Part shown: piece by piece, positions 1 through 8,774 of the stretch
Position numbering within the stretch: the first letter of the stretch is position 1
Layout of the letters: every line of letters begins with the position of its first letter
Origin: Undibacterium paludis
GTDB taxonomy: Bacteria; Pseudomonadota; Gammaproteobacteria; Burkholderiales; Burkholderiaceae_D
Direction of reading: 5' to 3'
Assembly (NCBI RefSeq): GCF_022568815.1
Contig: NZ_JAKZHX010000016.1
Coordinates: forward strand, 1 to 64,000
DNA length: 64,000 nucleotides
Notes under the pieces: model-generated
Told to the model about the DNA's origin: nothing
Databases searched by the model: none
Seen by the model: the letters and a program-made list of their open reading frames with translations, nothing else
Position numbers and translations under genes: made by a program

Positions 1-1089
1 CCTGCTCCTCCACTACCACAAGGTCTACTGTCTGACGTAAGTCAAAACAACTCAAACGAAAAAGTGATTATAAATGCTGAGCATCAATAAAAAGACATAC
101 CGACACAAAACCACTTATAAATTCATAAGCAGCAGACTCATCAAAATATAAATCGCAGTTTTTTATAAAACTGACTTATTTAATTCTGCCTGCCACAAAA
201 AACAAGCCGTCGTACCAAACAAACCAACAGAACAGCTGGCATTAAATTATTTATCTATTCCCTTCATCATGATGTGCAAGACAAAGAATTGCCCGAACAC
301 AAAATGAATAGAAATTTGCCAGTCCATCATAAAGAAGTCAGTACGACAGCGCACATACAATCAACTATTAAACACGCCTTTATCAATGTAAAAAAATTTG
401 CAATTCCACAGAGACAAAATGTAAATTTAGTCGTCAGAAATTTTTCCGAAGGCGCATAAAACCACTTCCAGGCAACAACTGTCAAGTGCTTTACTTAAGA
501 CGTACCCCAAAAAACAACATGGCGCATTTTGCCAAAAAAACACCCGCAAAGGAAACCTAATTTCTTGTGCTCTGCAGCAAAAACCGTGCTCAAGCAGCTT
601 TTTTTACACTTCCTTACATTGATAAATTCGCCGCCAGACTGATAAGTCTGAATTTTATTTTTTTGAGCCCTCAATTTGCGTAGTAAAACTATCAAAAATT
701 GTCTCGACGACTTGCACCGCGATAGTGCAAAGCAGCAAAATTCACTCCCTAAAAATGAACGTTTTTCATTTCCGCTTGCACTCAAATCAAGAATTGAAAG
801 AATTTAAAACACCGACTCCTTCAACAATGAAATAAAAATTTTCTTTACTTCTCCATTGGTGAGGCGACTTGCGTTAAGGTTACGGCTTTTTAAAGGGTGA
901 GCAGGGCCAAGATTATTTGGCAAGTATTTATCTGCCGTATTTGCAACTGCAATATGTAAATAAATCTATTACCAGAGCGAAGGCTGGACTGGTGCCCCCT
1001 TAAAATTTTCTGCCATATCAATATGACTGGTTGGCTTGATACATGCTTATACAGATCACGTTGCAGTAACCGAAACAAGGAATAGAAAC
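1..1089. other. AT-rich intergenic stretch without a credible gene
   Basis: About 1.1 kb visibly richer in A and T than the rest of the window, with many A and T runs. The open frames here are short (about 60 to 96 codons), lack convincing ribosome binding sites and encode compositionally odd peptides, so I call no gene. The right end must hold the promoter of the peptide transporter operon, but I see no clear -35/-10 pair. The left end may be the upstream region of a gene outside the window. Confidence 0.5.
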
Positions 1090-2874
1090 ATGTTCAGACC
1101 AGTCAAGTTATTTTCGAGCGCTGCTGCAGCTATATTGCTGGCAATACCTGTTTGCGCAGCTCAAGCAAATAATCCTGCTGACTTGAACAAAGTTGTGCGG
1201 CAAGCGTTTGAAGCAGCGGACGATGGCTTTGACATGGCCAAGACACAAAATTTTTATTCAGGCTGGGTAGGTGAAGCACTCTTCGAACCCTTGCTGAGCT
1301 ACGATTATCTGGCACGCCCTGCCCGTCTGCTACCACTGACCGCAGAAGCCATGCCCGAAGTCAGTGAGGCCGGCAAGGTCTTTGTTTTCAAGATCAAGCC
1401 CGGAATTTACTTTGCTCCAGACCCTGCCTTCAAAGGAAAAAAACGCGAATTAACCGCTAGCGACTATGTCTATACGTTCAAACGCGTACTGGACCCGGTC
1501 AATCGATCTCCGCATGCAAGTTTTTTGGAAGGCAAGATCATTGGTCTTGATGATGTCGCCGGCGCGGCAAAAAAAACCGGCAAATTCGACTACGAAGCAC
1601 CTGTTGCAGGCCTGCGGGCCATAGATAAATACACCTTGCGCATAGAGCTCAGGCAAACAGACTATAACTTCCTGTACGTCGTGGCCTATGGCGGATTTGG
1701 TGCGGTAGCCAAAGAAGTCATAGACATGTATGGTGACCAGACTGGTCTGCATCCGGTAGGAACCGGTCCCTACATGATAGAAAAGTATATGCCGCGCAGC
1801 AAAATCATCTTGACCGCAAATCCTGAGTATCGCGGCTATACCTGGGACTTCAAATCCACCGGCAGTGCCCGTGACGAAGAAATCGTCAAGCAGATGAAGG
1901 GCAAAAAAATGCCGCAGGTCGGCAAAGTCGAGATCAGCATCATAGAAGAAGAACAGTCACGCTGGCTGGCTTTCCAGGATATGCAGCTCGACATCGACAA
2001 ATTGCCTCAAAGCGCCGCGACTGCTGCTTTGAACGGCACCGAACTGAAACCTGAAATGAAGGATCAGGGTATCAGGATGGACAGGGTTATCGATGCAGGG
2101 ATCACCTTCACCATTTTCAATATGCGCGACCCGGTAGTGGGTGGTTATAGCAAAGAAAAAATCGCCCTGCGTCGTGCAGTGGGCATGGCTTACAGCCATG
2201 CTGATGAAATTGAACAAATGCGCCTGGGTCAGGCAATACGTTCTGAGATGATTATTCCCAAGGACATAGTCGGCTACGATCCGCAATACCGCAGCAGTCT
2301 GGCCTATGACATCAAACTGGCCAATAAACTGCTCGATCATTTTGGCTACAAACGGGGGCTTGATGGTTACCGCAACAATCCTGACGGCAGCCCTTTGGTT
2401 CTCAAAAAGACCATAGAGCCGGCCGGTATCTATAAGGTACAGGCAGAAATCTACAAACGGGGTCTGGACAAAATAGGTGTGCGCATCGATTTCCCTGTCA
2501 GTAATTTTGCCGACAACCTGAAGGCAGCCTCTGCCTGCAAATTATCAATGTGGAGTGGCGCCTGGAATGCGGACTTTCCCGATGGTGAAAATTTTCTGCA
2601 ATTACTGTATGGCCCCAAATCTGGCAGTGGCAATCATGCCTGCTATGAATCACCGGCCTACGACGCCCTGTTCCGCAAAGCCGTTTCCCTGCCTTCAGGC
2701 CCTGAGCGTAATCAGATTTATCAGCAGATGAATCGTCAGGTTGAAGCAGATACGCCATGGATAGTCCACACAAGCAGGATCCGCAGCTGGCTGTACAGGC
2801 CCTGGATTACAGGTTATAAAAAACACCCCATCCTGCATTCAGACTGGGCCTTCATTGATGTGGAAAAACATTGA
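1090..2874 (+). CDS. Periplasmic peptide-binding protein (family 5 SBP), first copy
   Basis: Extracytoplasmic solute-binding protein of the Dpp/Opp/YejA type, 594 residues, which would capture peptides in the periplasm and deliver them to the permeases encoded downstream. The chosen ATG has an AAGGAA ribosome site just upstream; an in-frame ATG 54 bases earlier would bury the signal peptide. Residues 1 to about 28 form a typical signal peptide ending in AQA. The family 5 layout follows: the ELTASDYVYTFKRVLDP region near residue 120 and a C-terminal PDGENFLQLLYG stretch. Its length (about 600) matches YejA-like proteins rather than DppA (about 535). The next gene is a clear paralogue (both end in a GYKKHPI-H-W motif), so this is a tandem duplication. 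The substrate is unknown. Confidence 0.88.
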   Translation: MFRPVKLFSSAAAAILLAIPVCAAQANNPADLNKVVRQAFEAADDGFDMAKTQNFYSGWVGEALFEPLLSYDYLARPARLLPLTAEAMPEVSEAGKVFVFKIKPGIYFAPDPAFKGKKRELTASDYVYTFKRVLDPVNRSPHASFLEGKIIGLDDVAGAAKKTGKFDYEAPVAGLRAIDKYTLRIELRQTDYNFLYVVAYGGFGAVAKEVIDMYGDQTGLHPVGTGPYMIEKYMPRSKIILTANPEYRGYTWDFKSTGSARDEEIVKQMKGKKMPQVGKVEISIIEEEQSRWLAFQDMQLDIDKLPQSAATAALNGTELKPEMKDQGIRMDRVIDAGITFTIFNMRDPVVGGYSKEKIALRRAVGMAYSHADEIEQMRLGQAIRSEMIIPKDIVGYDPQYRSSLAYDIKLANKLLDHFGYKRGLDGYRNNPDGSPLVLKKTIEPAGIYKVQAEIYKRGLDKIGVRIDFPVSNFADNLKAASACKLSMWSGAWNADFPDGENFLQLLYGPKSGSGNHACYESPAYDALFRKAVSLPSGPERNQIYQQMNRQVEADTPWIVHTSRIRSWLYRPWITGYKKHPILHSDWAFIDVEKH

Positions 2875-3004
2875 GCTCAATGAATCCGTTCAATTTGCAA
2901 GCATTTAGTTTTTCAGGCATAGCTCTGCTCAGGTTTGCCTGATCAGCAGTGGATCAACAGATCATTATGTTTAAAAGAATATTTTAAGGCAGGAGAATTT
3001 GTCA

Positions 3005-4849
3005 ATGAAGTCACCGCATTCGTTTCAGCGCTTCAAGGCGCGCACTTTGAGCAAAACAGGTATGGCGCTATGCCTGGCCCTGTCAGGCCTGATCTCTTCA
3101 ACTTTGCCTATGCAGGCCAGCGCCGCCAAGCCAGAGTTTGCTGATCCGGAGAAGGTATTGCGCACGATTTTCCCTGTTGCTGAAACAGGATTTGACCCGG
3201 CAGCAACCAGGGACCTGTATTCAAATGCCATCAATGAAATGATTTTTGAGCGGCTATATACCTATGACTATCTGGCCAGTCCGGCAAAAATCATCCCTGA
3301 AACCGCCGATGGCCTGCCCGTTATTTCCGCCGACGGCAAAACCTATACGATCAAGCTTAAAAAGGGAACGTATTTCACCCCTGATCCAGCCTTCAATGGC
3401 AAAAAACGTGAGTTGACGGTCGAAGACTATGTGTATTCCTTCAAGCGCCTGATGGACCCCAAACTGGCGTCTACCCATACCTGGCTGCTGGAAGACAAGA
3501 TCGAAGGGCTCGATCAACTGGTTGCGCAAGCAAAAAAGACCGGGAAATTTGATTACTCGGCAAAAATCCCCGGCTTTGAAATCGTCGATAAATATACCTT
3601 GCGTCTGCATCTGACACGGCCCGATTTTAATTTGCCGATGATACTGGCTTATACCGCCCTGTCTGCCGTTGCCCGCGAAGTCATAGAAAAATACCAGGAT
3701 GCCCAGGGTCAGGTCATGGCCAATCCAGTCGGCACCGGCCCGTTCAAACTGATAGAGTGGGTTCGTGGTGCAAAAATGGTGCTTGATGCCAATACCGACT
3801 TCCGCCCGACTTACTGGGATTTCCAGGCCAGCAGCGATCCCGAAGACCAGAAAATTGTCGCAGCCATGAAGGGCAAGCGCATGCCGCAAGTCGGTCGGGT
3901 ACTTGTCAATGTCATTCTGGAAGATCAATCACGCCTGCTGGCCTTTCAAAAAGATGAAATTGATCTGTTCCAGTTATATGGAGGCCTGGCGCCGCAAGTG
4001 CTGAATCAGGGCAAGCTCAAGCCTGATTATGTGCAACGTGGCATACAGATGTCGCTCATCATTGATCCTGAGTTGATCGTCTATTACTGGAACATGCAGG
4101 ACCCGGTCTTTGGTGGCCTGAGCAAGGAAAAAATTGCACTGCGTCGCGCCATGGCCATGGCCCATAATGTAGAAGAAGAAATACAAATGGTCGACAATGG
4201 CCAGGCCATTCCCTTGCAATACCCCATACCGCCAGGAGTGGTCGGGCATGACCCCAACTACAGGAGCAGCGTGCAATTCAATCCCGCCGCAGCCAATGCC
4301 CTGCTCGACAAATTCGGCTACAAAAAAGGCAAGGACGGTTATCGTACCCTGCCTGATGGCAAACCTCTGGAGATCGTTCACACAGCACAAACTGAATCAC
4401 GCGGCCACATGCAGGCAGAAGTCTGGAAAAAATCCTATGACCGTATCGGCATCAGGATGCGTGCCGAATTCCGCCCGTTTTCAGAAATCCTTAAAGCAGA
4501 GAAACAATGCCAGCTGACGCAAAGAATTTCACCCTGGCTGGCAGATTACCCTGACGGTGACAACTTCATGCAACTGTTCTACAGCAAGAACATCCACCTG
4601 AACAACAACGGTTGTGCCAGCATCCCCGAATTCGACAAACTGTATGAGCAATCACAAAAACTGCCGGCCGGCCCTGAACGCGACCTGCTCTATCACAAAA
4701 TGACCAGAGTCATGGAACTGAATGCCGCGCAACGCGTAGGTTTTGCCCGCTACCGCATCATGCTGGCGCAGCCACGTGTCATTGGCTATAAAAAACACCC
4801 TATCATGCATGTAGAGTGGTTACAGGTAGATATAGACAAGAATAAATGA
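3005..4849 (+). CDS. Periplasmic peptide-binding protein (family 5 SBP), second copy
   Basis: Paralogue of the preceding gene, 614 residues. The ATG at 3005 sits nine bases after AGGAG; a TTG at 2999 in the same frame is too close to that site to be the start. The signal peptide has a longer basic n-region (KSPHSFQRFKAR), then a hydrophobic core ending near ASA about residue 41. Shared blocks with the first copy include TAREVIE/AKEVID, SKEKIALRRA, DGYR-LPDG and the terminal GYKKHPIMHVEW. Two binding proteins for one permease set usually means two ligand ranges feeding one channel; that is inference here. It lies 26 bp before the permease gene and is probably cotranscribed with it. Confidence 0.88.
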   Translation: MKSPHSFQRFKARTLSKTGMALCLALSGLISSTLPMQASAAKPEFADPEKVLRTIFPVAETGFDPAATRDLYSNAINEMIFERLYTYDYLASPAKIIPETADGLPVISADGKTYTIKLKKGTYFTPDPAFNGKKRELTVEDYVYSFKRLMDPKLASTHTWLLEDKIEGLDQLVAQAKKTGKFDYSAKIPGFEIVDKYTLRLHLTRPDFNLPMILAYTALSAVAREVIEKYQDAQGQVMANPVGTGPFKLIEWVRGAKMVLDANTDFRPTYWDFQASSDPEDQKIVAAMKGKRMPQVGRVLVNVILEDQSRLLAFQKDEIDLFQLYGGLAPQVLNQGKLKPDYVQRGIQMSLIIDPELIVYYWNMQDPVFGGLSKEKIALRRAMAMAHNVEEEIQMVDNGQAIPLQYPIPPGVVGHDPNYRSSVQFNPAAANALLDKFGYKKGKDGYRTLPDGKPLEIVHTAQTESRGHMQAEVWKKSYDRIGIRMRAEFRPFSEILKAEKQCQLTQRISPWLADYPDGDNFMQLFYSKNIHLNNNGCASIPEFDKLYEQSQKLPAGPERDLLYHKMTRVMELNAAQRVGFARYRIMLAQPRVIGYKKHPIMHVEWLQVDIDKNK

Positions 4850-4875
4850 ATACACAAACTCGCTGAAAGACAAAC

Positions 4876-5814
4876 ATGACCGCTTATATTCTGCGCCGCT
4901 TATGGCAGATGGCCCCGACAATGCTCGGTGTCATACTGCTGGTGTTTTTTTTGTTCAACTGGGTGGGTGGCGACCCGGCTTACATCCTCGCGGGCAAGAT
5001 GTCGAATGCCGAGCAGATTGCCAATATCCGCACACAACTGGGCATAGACCAGCCTTACTACGTACAGTTATGGATATTCATCAAGCAGATTGCCACTTTC
5101 AACTTCGGCAATAGCTGGAGTACTGGTGAACAGGTCTCATCCATCATAGGTACGCGCCTTGGGCCTTCGCTGACAGTGCTGATACCACTGACCATCATCG
5201 AAACCCTGATTGCCATTGCCCTGGCGCTGGCCATTGCCTTCAAGCGCGGCTCCATTACTGACCGTAGCGTCATGATTGCCTGTACTGTCGGCATGTCCGT
5301 CAGCATCCTGGTGTACATCATCGTTGGCCAGTATTTCTTTGCCTATAAACTCGGTATGTTCCCTGTACAGGGCTGGGGCAATCATTTTGCGGAAAACCTG
5401 TTCAAGTATTCTGCCCTGCCCATCCTGATCGCACTGGCAGTCGGTGTTGCACCCAACCTGCGCCTGTTCCGCACCTTTGTGCTGGATGAGGTCAATCAGG
5501 ATTATGTACGTACTGCCCGTGCCAAGGGTGTGCATGAGAGCCGGGTCAAATGGGTGCATGTCTTGCGCAATGCCTCTATCCCCATCATCACTCATGTCAT
5601 GTCCAACCTGCCAGCCCTGTTGATCGGCGCCTTCCTGATCGAGCGCTTCTTTTCCATCCCTGGCATAGGGCGCGAAGTGATATTGGCCGTGGAGCGCAGC
5701 GATTTTCCGGTGATCAAGGCGATTACCGTGTATGTCGCCGCCGCCACCATGTTCTTTAATTTGTTGACCGATCTGCTGTACCAGGCAGTTGATCCACGCG
5801 TACAGTTGAAATAA
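4876..5814 (+). CDS. Peptide ABC transporter permease, DppB/YejB type
   Basis: Inner-membrane permease of 312 residues with six predicted membrane helices. The N-terminus (ILRRLWQMAPTMLGVILLVFF) and early GDPAYILAGK block are typical of the DppB/OppB branch. The cytoplasmic EAA loop that contacts the ATPase is seen as DYVRTARAKGVHESRVKWVHVLRNA-type sequence around residues 215 to 240, followed by LIERFFSIPGIGRE. It pairs with the next permease (9 bp gap) and the double ATPase. Specificity cannot be read from the sequence beyond 'peptide or nickel class'; the neighbours favour peptides. Confidence 0.9.
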   Translation: MTAYILRRLWQMAPTMLGVILLVFFLFNWVGGDPAYILAGKMSNAEQIANIRTQLGIDQPYYVQLWIFIKQIATFNFGNSWSTGEQVSSIIGTRLGPSLTVLIPLTIIETLIAIALALAIAFKRGSITDRSVMIACTVGMSVSILVYIIVGQYFFAYKLGMFPVQGWGNHFAENLFKYSALPILIALAVGVAPNLRLFRTFVLDEVNQDYVRTARAKGVHESRVKWVHVLRNASIPIITHVMSNLPALLIGAFLIERFFSIPGIGREVILAVERSDFPVIKAITVYVAAATMFFNLLTDLLYQAVDPRVQLK

Positions 5815-5823
5815 GGGTCATCC

Positions 5824-6930
5824 ATGAGCACTACTACAACAAATCAAACCGTTTCACCCGGCCTGTGGGCATTGGCGTGGCGTCGCCTGCGATCTGACAA
5901 GGTGGCCATGATTGCCATGGCCATTGTCGGCGCCTTTTTGCTGACGCTGGTCCTTTCAGCGACAGGCATGATCGCCGCCGACTGGGAAGAAGAAAGCGGC
6001 GTCAGCTATGCCCCGCCCAGTTTTGTCGGCGCCAATACAGATGGTTTCGTCAAGGCGGAGGCGGAGGCGCCGCCGCCAGAAAACCCGCTAGACCCGCTGG
6101 CCGACATCATCCGTGAATTGCGCAAGCAACCCGATAGTGAATCAGCCGTCGTCATCAATGACTACGGCATTCCAGATCCCCTCGAAAAAGAAATGGCTGA
6201 AATCCGTACTGAACTGGCCAAGTCCGGCAAGGCCCATGTCGGCGAACGTCTGACCACCCTGCCCTTTGGGGCAGACAAGTGGGGCCATGACATCATCAAG
6301 AAAACCATCAAGGGTGCAGAAACATCCATTGTGGTTGGCCTGGTGGCAGCCTTTCTCGCTACTTTGCTGGGAACTCTGTTTGGCGCATTGGCCGGTTATT
6401 TCGGTAATCGTGTCGATGATTTCTTCAATTGGTTTTACAGTATTTTCACATCCATCCCCTATCTCTTGCTAATTTTGTCCGTGGCAGCCGTCTTGCAACA
6501 GAAGGGCGTGGTCACCATCATCCTGATCCTGGCGTTTACTGGCTGGACGGGACCATTCCGCCTGATCCGTGCTGAATACATGAAGCACAAGGCCAGGGAA
6601 TATGTGTGGGCAGCGGACGCCATCGGTGCATCGCATTTCCGCAAGATGTTTGTTCACATCTTTCCCAACGTCAGCCATGTGGCCCTGGTCCAGGTCTCGA
6701 TACTGGTCGTGGGTTTTATCAAATCGGAGGTTATCCTGAGTTTCCTCGGCTTTGGTGTGCCGGTTGGCGTGGTGTCCTGGGGCAGTATGCTCAATGAAGC
6801 TCAGAATGAATTAATACTGGGCAAATGGTGGCAACTGGTGGCGGCCACCGCTGGAATGGCCGTGTTGGTGACAGCGTTCTCGCTGTTTACCGATGCCTTG
6901 CGCGATGCGCTCGACCCCAAGCTGAAATAA
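5824..6930 (+). CDS. Peptide ABC transporter permease, DppC/YejE type
   Basis: Second permease, 368 residues. After the first membrane helix (about residues 30 to 52) lies an unusually long, acidic, proline-rich periplasmic insert of roughly 100 residues (AEAEAPPPENPLDPL region) before the GADKWGHDI block that normally opens the DppC core. The EAA loop is REYVWAADAIGASHFRKMFVHIFPN, and the C-terminus has LGFGVPVGVVSWG and DALRDALDPKLK, both characteristic. The long insert recalls YejE-like permeases and distinguishes it from plain DppC (about 300 residues). It sits between its partner permease and the ATPase with gaps of about 10 bp. Confidence 0.88.
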   Translation: MSTTTTNQTVSPGLWALAWRRLRSDKVAMIAMAIVGAFLLTLVLSATGMIAADWEEESGVSYAPPSFVGANTDGFVKAEAEAPPPENPLDPLADIIRELRKQPDSESAVVINDYGIPDPLEKEMAEIRTELAKSGKAHVGERLTTLPFGADKWGHDIIKKTIKGAETSIVVGLVAAFLATLLGTLFGALAGYFGNRVDDFFNWFYSIFTSIPYLLLILSVAAVLQQKGVVTIILILAFTGWTGPFRLIRAEYMKHKAREYVWAADAIGASHFRKMFVHIFPNVSHVALVQVSILVVGFIKSEVILSFLGFGVPVGVVSWGSMLNEAQNELILGKWWQLVAATAGMAVLVTAFSLFTDALRDALDPKLK

Positions 6931-6939
6931 GGACAGATC

Positions 6940-8640
6940 ATGAGTCAAGACAATCAAAACCAGACCCTGCTGAAAGTAGAAAATCTGCGTGTTTCTTTTC
7001 GGGTCAACAAAAAAGACAGTGTAGAAACGGTCAAGGGTATTTCATTTGAAATCCCGCATAATGCCACAGTCGCCCTGGTAGGTGAGTCGGGCAGCGGCAA
7101 ATCGGTCAGTTCGCTGGCCGTCATGGGCTTGCTGCCACCGGATACATCCAGTATCGCCGCTGACAGCAAAATCATTTTTGAAGGCCGCAGTCTGCTGGAA
7201 CTGAGCATGGACCAAAGACGTGACCTGTGTGGCAAAGAAATTTCCATGATCTTCCAGGAACCCATGACTTCACTGAACCCGGTCTTTACTGTCGGTTTCC
7301 AGATCGGTGAGGTTTTGCGCCTGCACATGGGCATGGATGCAAAGCGGGCCCGCAAGCGCGCCATAGAATTGCTGGAGGAAGTCGGCATTCCCGAGCCAAA
7401 AACCAAGATCGACGCTTACCCCAGCCAGATGTCAGGCGGTCAGCAGCAAAGGGTGATGATCGCCATGGCGATTGCCTGCGAACCCAAATTGCTCATCGCC
7501 GATGAACCGACGACCGCACTCGATGTCACCATACAGAAACAGATCATCGACCTGATCGATGCCCTGCGCATCAAGCATAAAATGTCGGTATTGTTCATCA
7601 CCCATGACCTGGCCCTGGTTGGTGAAATCGCCGATCATGTCATCGTCATGCGCCATGGCGAAATCCGTGAAGCCGGTACAGTAGAACAGATATTTGACAG
7701 CCCGAAAGATACCTATACCCAGGCCCTGTTGCATTGCCGTCCTACTCTCGACACCCGTCCCTGGCGTCTGCCGGTGATTGCCGACTTCATGAACAATAAC
7801 GGTGCGCTGATCGAGCAAAAGCAGCGCTCGCGCGGCCTCAAGGGTGATGAGGAAATCGTTCTGGAAGTCAAAGACCTGGGGAAAAGTTTTTATTCGCGCG
7901 AAGGATTCTTTGGTAAAAAAGAATTCAAGGCGGTCGAAGGCGTCTCATTCAAACTGGCGCGCGGCAAGACCCTGGGCGTGGTCGGTGAATCAGGCTCAGG
8001 CAAGACCACGGTTGGCCTGACGCTGATGCGTCTGCACCAGGCAACGTCTGGTCAGGCCCTGTTCGAAGGCAAGGATATACTGTCCATGTCCAACAAGGAA
8101 TTTCATCAATACAAACGCCGCATACAAATCATTTTCCAGAATCCGTATGCCTCACTGAATCCACGTTTCACGGTCGGGCAAATCCTGATGGAACCCATGC
8201 ACATCCACAGCATAGGCGCCAATGACAGCGAACGCACAGCCATGGCTTATCAGTTGCTGGAAAAGGTTGGTTTGCCGACTGTCGCCTTCCATCGCTATCC
8301 ACATGAATTTTCCGGCGGTCAGCGTCAGCGTATCGCCATTGCACGTTGTCTGACCATGAAACCGGAAGTGCTGGTCTGTGATGAGTCAGTGTCGGCACTG
8401 GATGTATCGGTACAAGCGCAGGTATTGAACCTGTTGCAGGATTTGCAGGAAGAATTCGGCCTGTCGTATATCTTCATCTCACATGACCTGGCCGTGGTGA
8501 AGTACATCGCCGATCAGGTCATGGTGATGAACAAAGGCAAAGTCGTAGAACTGGCAAATTCAGACGAACTGTACCTGAATCCTGCCCAGGCCTATACAAA
8601 AACCTTACTCAACGCCATCCCCAAAGGCCTGCAGCACTAA
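6940..8640 (+). CDS. Peptide ABC transporter ATPase, two fused nucleotide-binding domains (YejF/GsiA type)
   Basis: Energises the importer by ATP hydrolysis on the cytoplasmic face. At 566 residues it carries both ATPase domains that in Dpp/Opp are separate DppD and DppF. Domain 1: Walker A GESGSGKS at residues 48-55, signature MSGGQQQR, Walker B LLIADEPTTALD. Domain 2: Walker A GESGSGKT, signature FSGGQRQR, Walker B VLVCDESVSALD, where the usual Pro after the catalytic Glu is Ser. Each domain ends with the oligopeptide-type tail (YTQALLHCRP; YTKTLLNAIPKG). Last gene of the transporter operon; a hairpin follows at 8660. Confidence 0.93.
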   Translation: MSQDNQNQTLLKVENLRVSFRVNKKDSVETVKGISFEIPHNATVALVGESGSGKSVSSLAVMGLLPPDTSSIAADSKIIFEGRSLLELSMDQRRDLCGKEISMIFQEPMTSLNPVFTVGFQIGEVLRLHMGMDAKRARKRAIELLEEVGIPEPKTKIDAYPSQMSGGQQQRVMIAMAIACEPKLLIADEPTTALDVTIQKQIIDLIDALRIKHKMSVLFITHDLALVGEIADHVIVMRHGEIREAGTVEQIFDSPKDTYTQALLHCRPTLDTRPWRLPVIADFMNNNGALIEQKQRSRGLKGDEEIVLEVKDLGKSFYSREGFFGKKEFKAVEGVSFKLARGKTLGVVGESGSGKTTVGLTLMRLHQATSGQALFEGKDILSMSNKEFHQYKRRIQIIFQNPYASLNPRFTVGQILMEPMHIHSIGANDSERTAMAYQLLEKVGLPTVAFHRYPHEFSGGQRQRIAIARCLTMKPEVLVCDESVSALDVSVQAQVLNLLQDLQEEFGLSYIFISHDLAVVKYIADQVMVMNKGKVVELANSDELYLNPAQAYTKTLLNAIPKGLQH

Positions 8641-8659
8641 GTTCTTTCCCCGGCGTCAT

Positions 8660-8695
8660 TGACAGCGAACCGGCTCCATACCGGTTCGCCTGTCA
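8660..8695 (+). terminator. Long hairpin after the peptide transporter operon
   Basis: Inverted repeat with arms TGACAG-CGAACCGG and CCGGTTCGCCTGTCA, one bulged base and a 7-nt loop, 20 bp after the ATPase stop codon. It lacks a clear T-run, so it may be a weak terminator or an mRNA 3'-end stabiliser rather than a strong intrinsic terminator. Confidence 0.55.
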
Positions 8696-8774
8696 TTGCA
8701 ATTCAGGCGCTTACTTATCCCAAAATACATATAATTTTGACCATTGTAGCAAACACTGGCAAGATCGTCATACC

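Noticed and set aside
274..459. 61-codon plus-strand frame
   Set aside because: Short, no ribosome site, no family resemblance.
495..785. 96-codon minus-strand frame in the AT-rich left region
   Set aside because: No recognisable domain, odd Cys/Lys/Phe-rich composition and no convincing ribosome site.
2913..2942. TCAGGCA...TTTGCCTGA inverted repeat between the two binding-protein genes
   Set aside because: Arms are short, the loop is long and no T-run follows; not enough for a terminator call.
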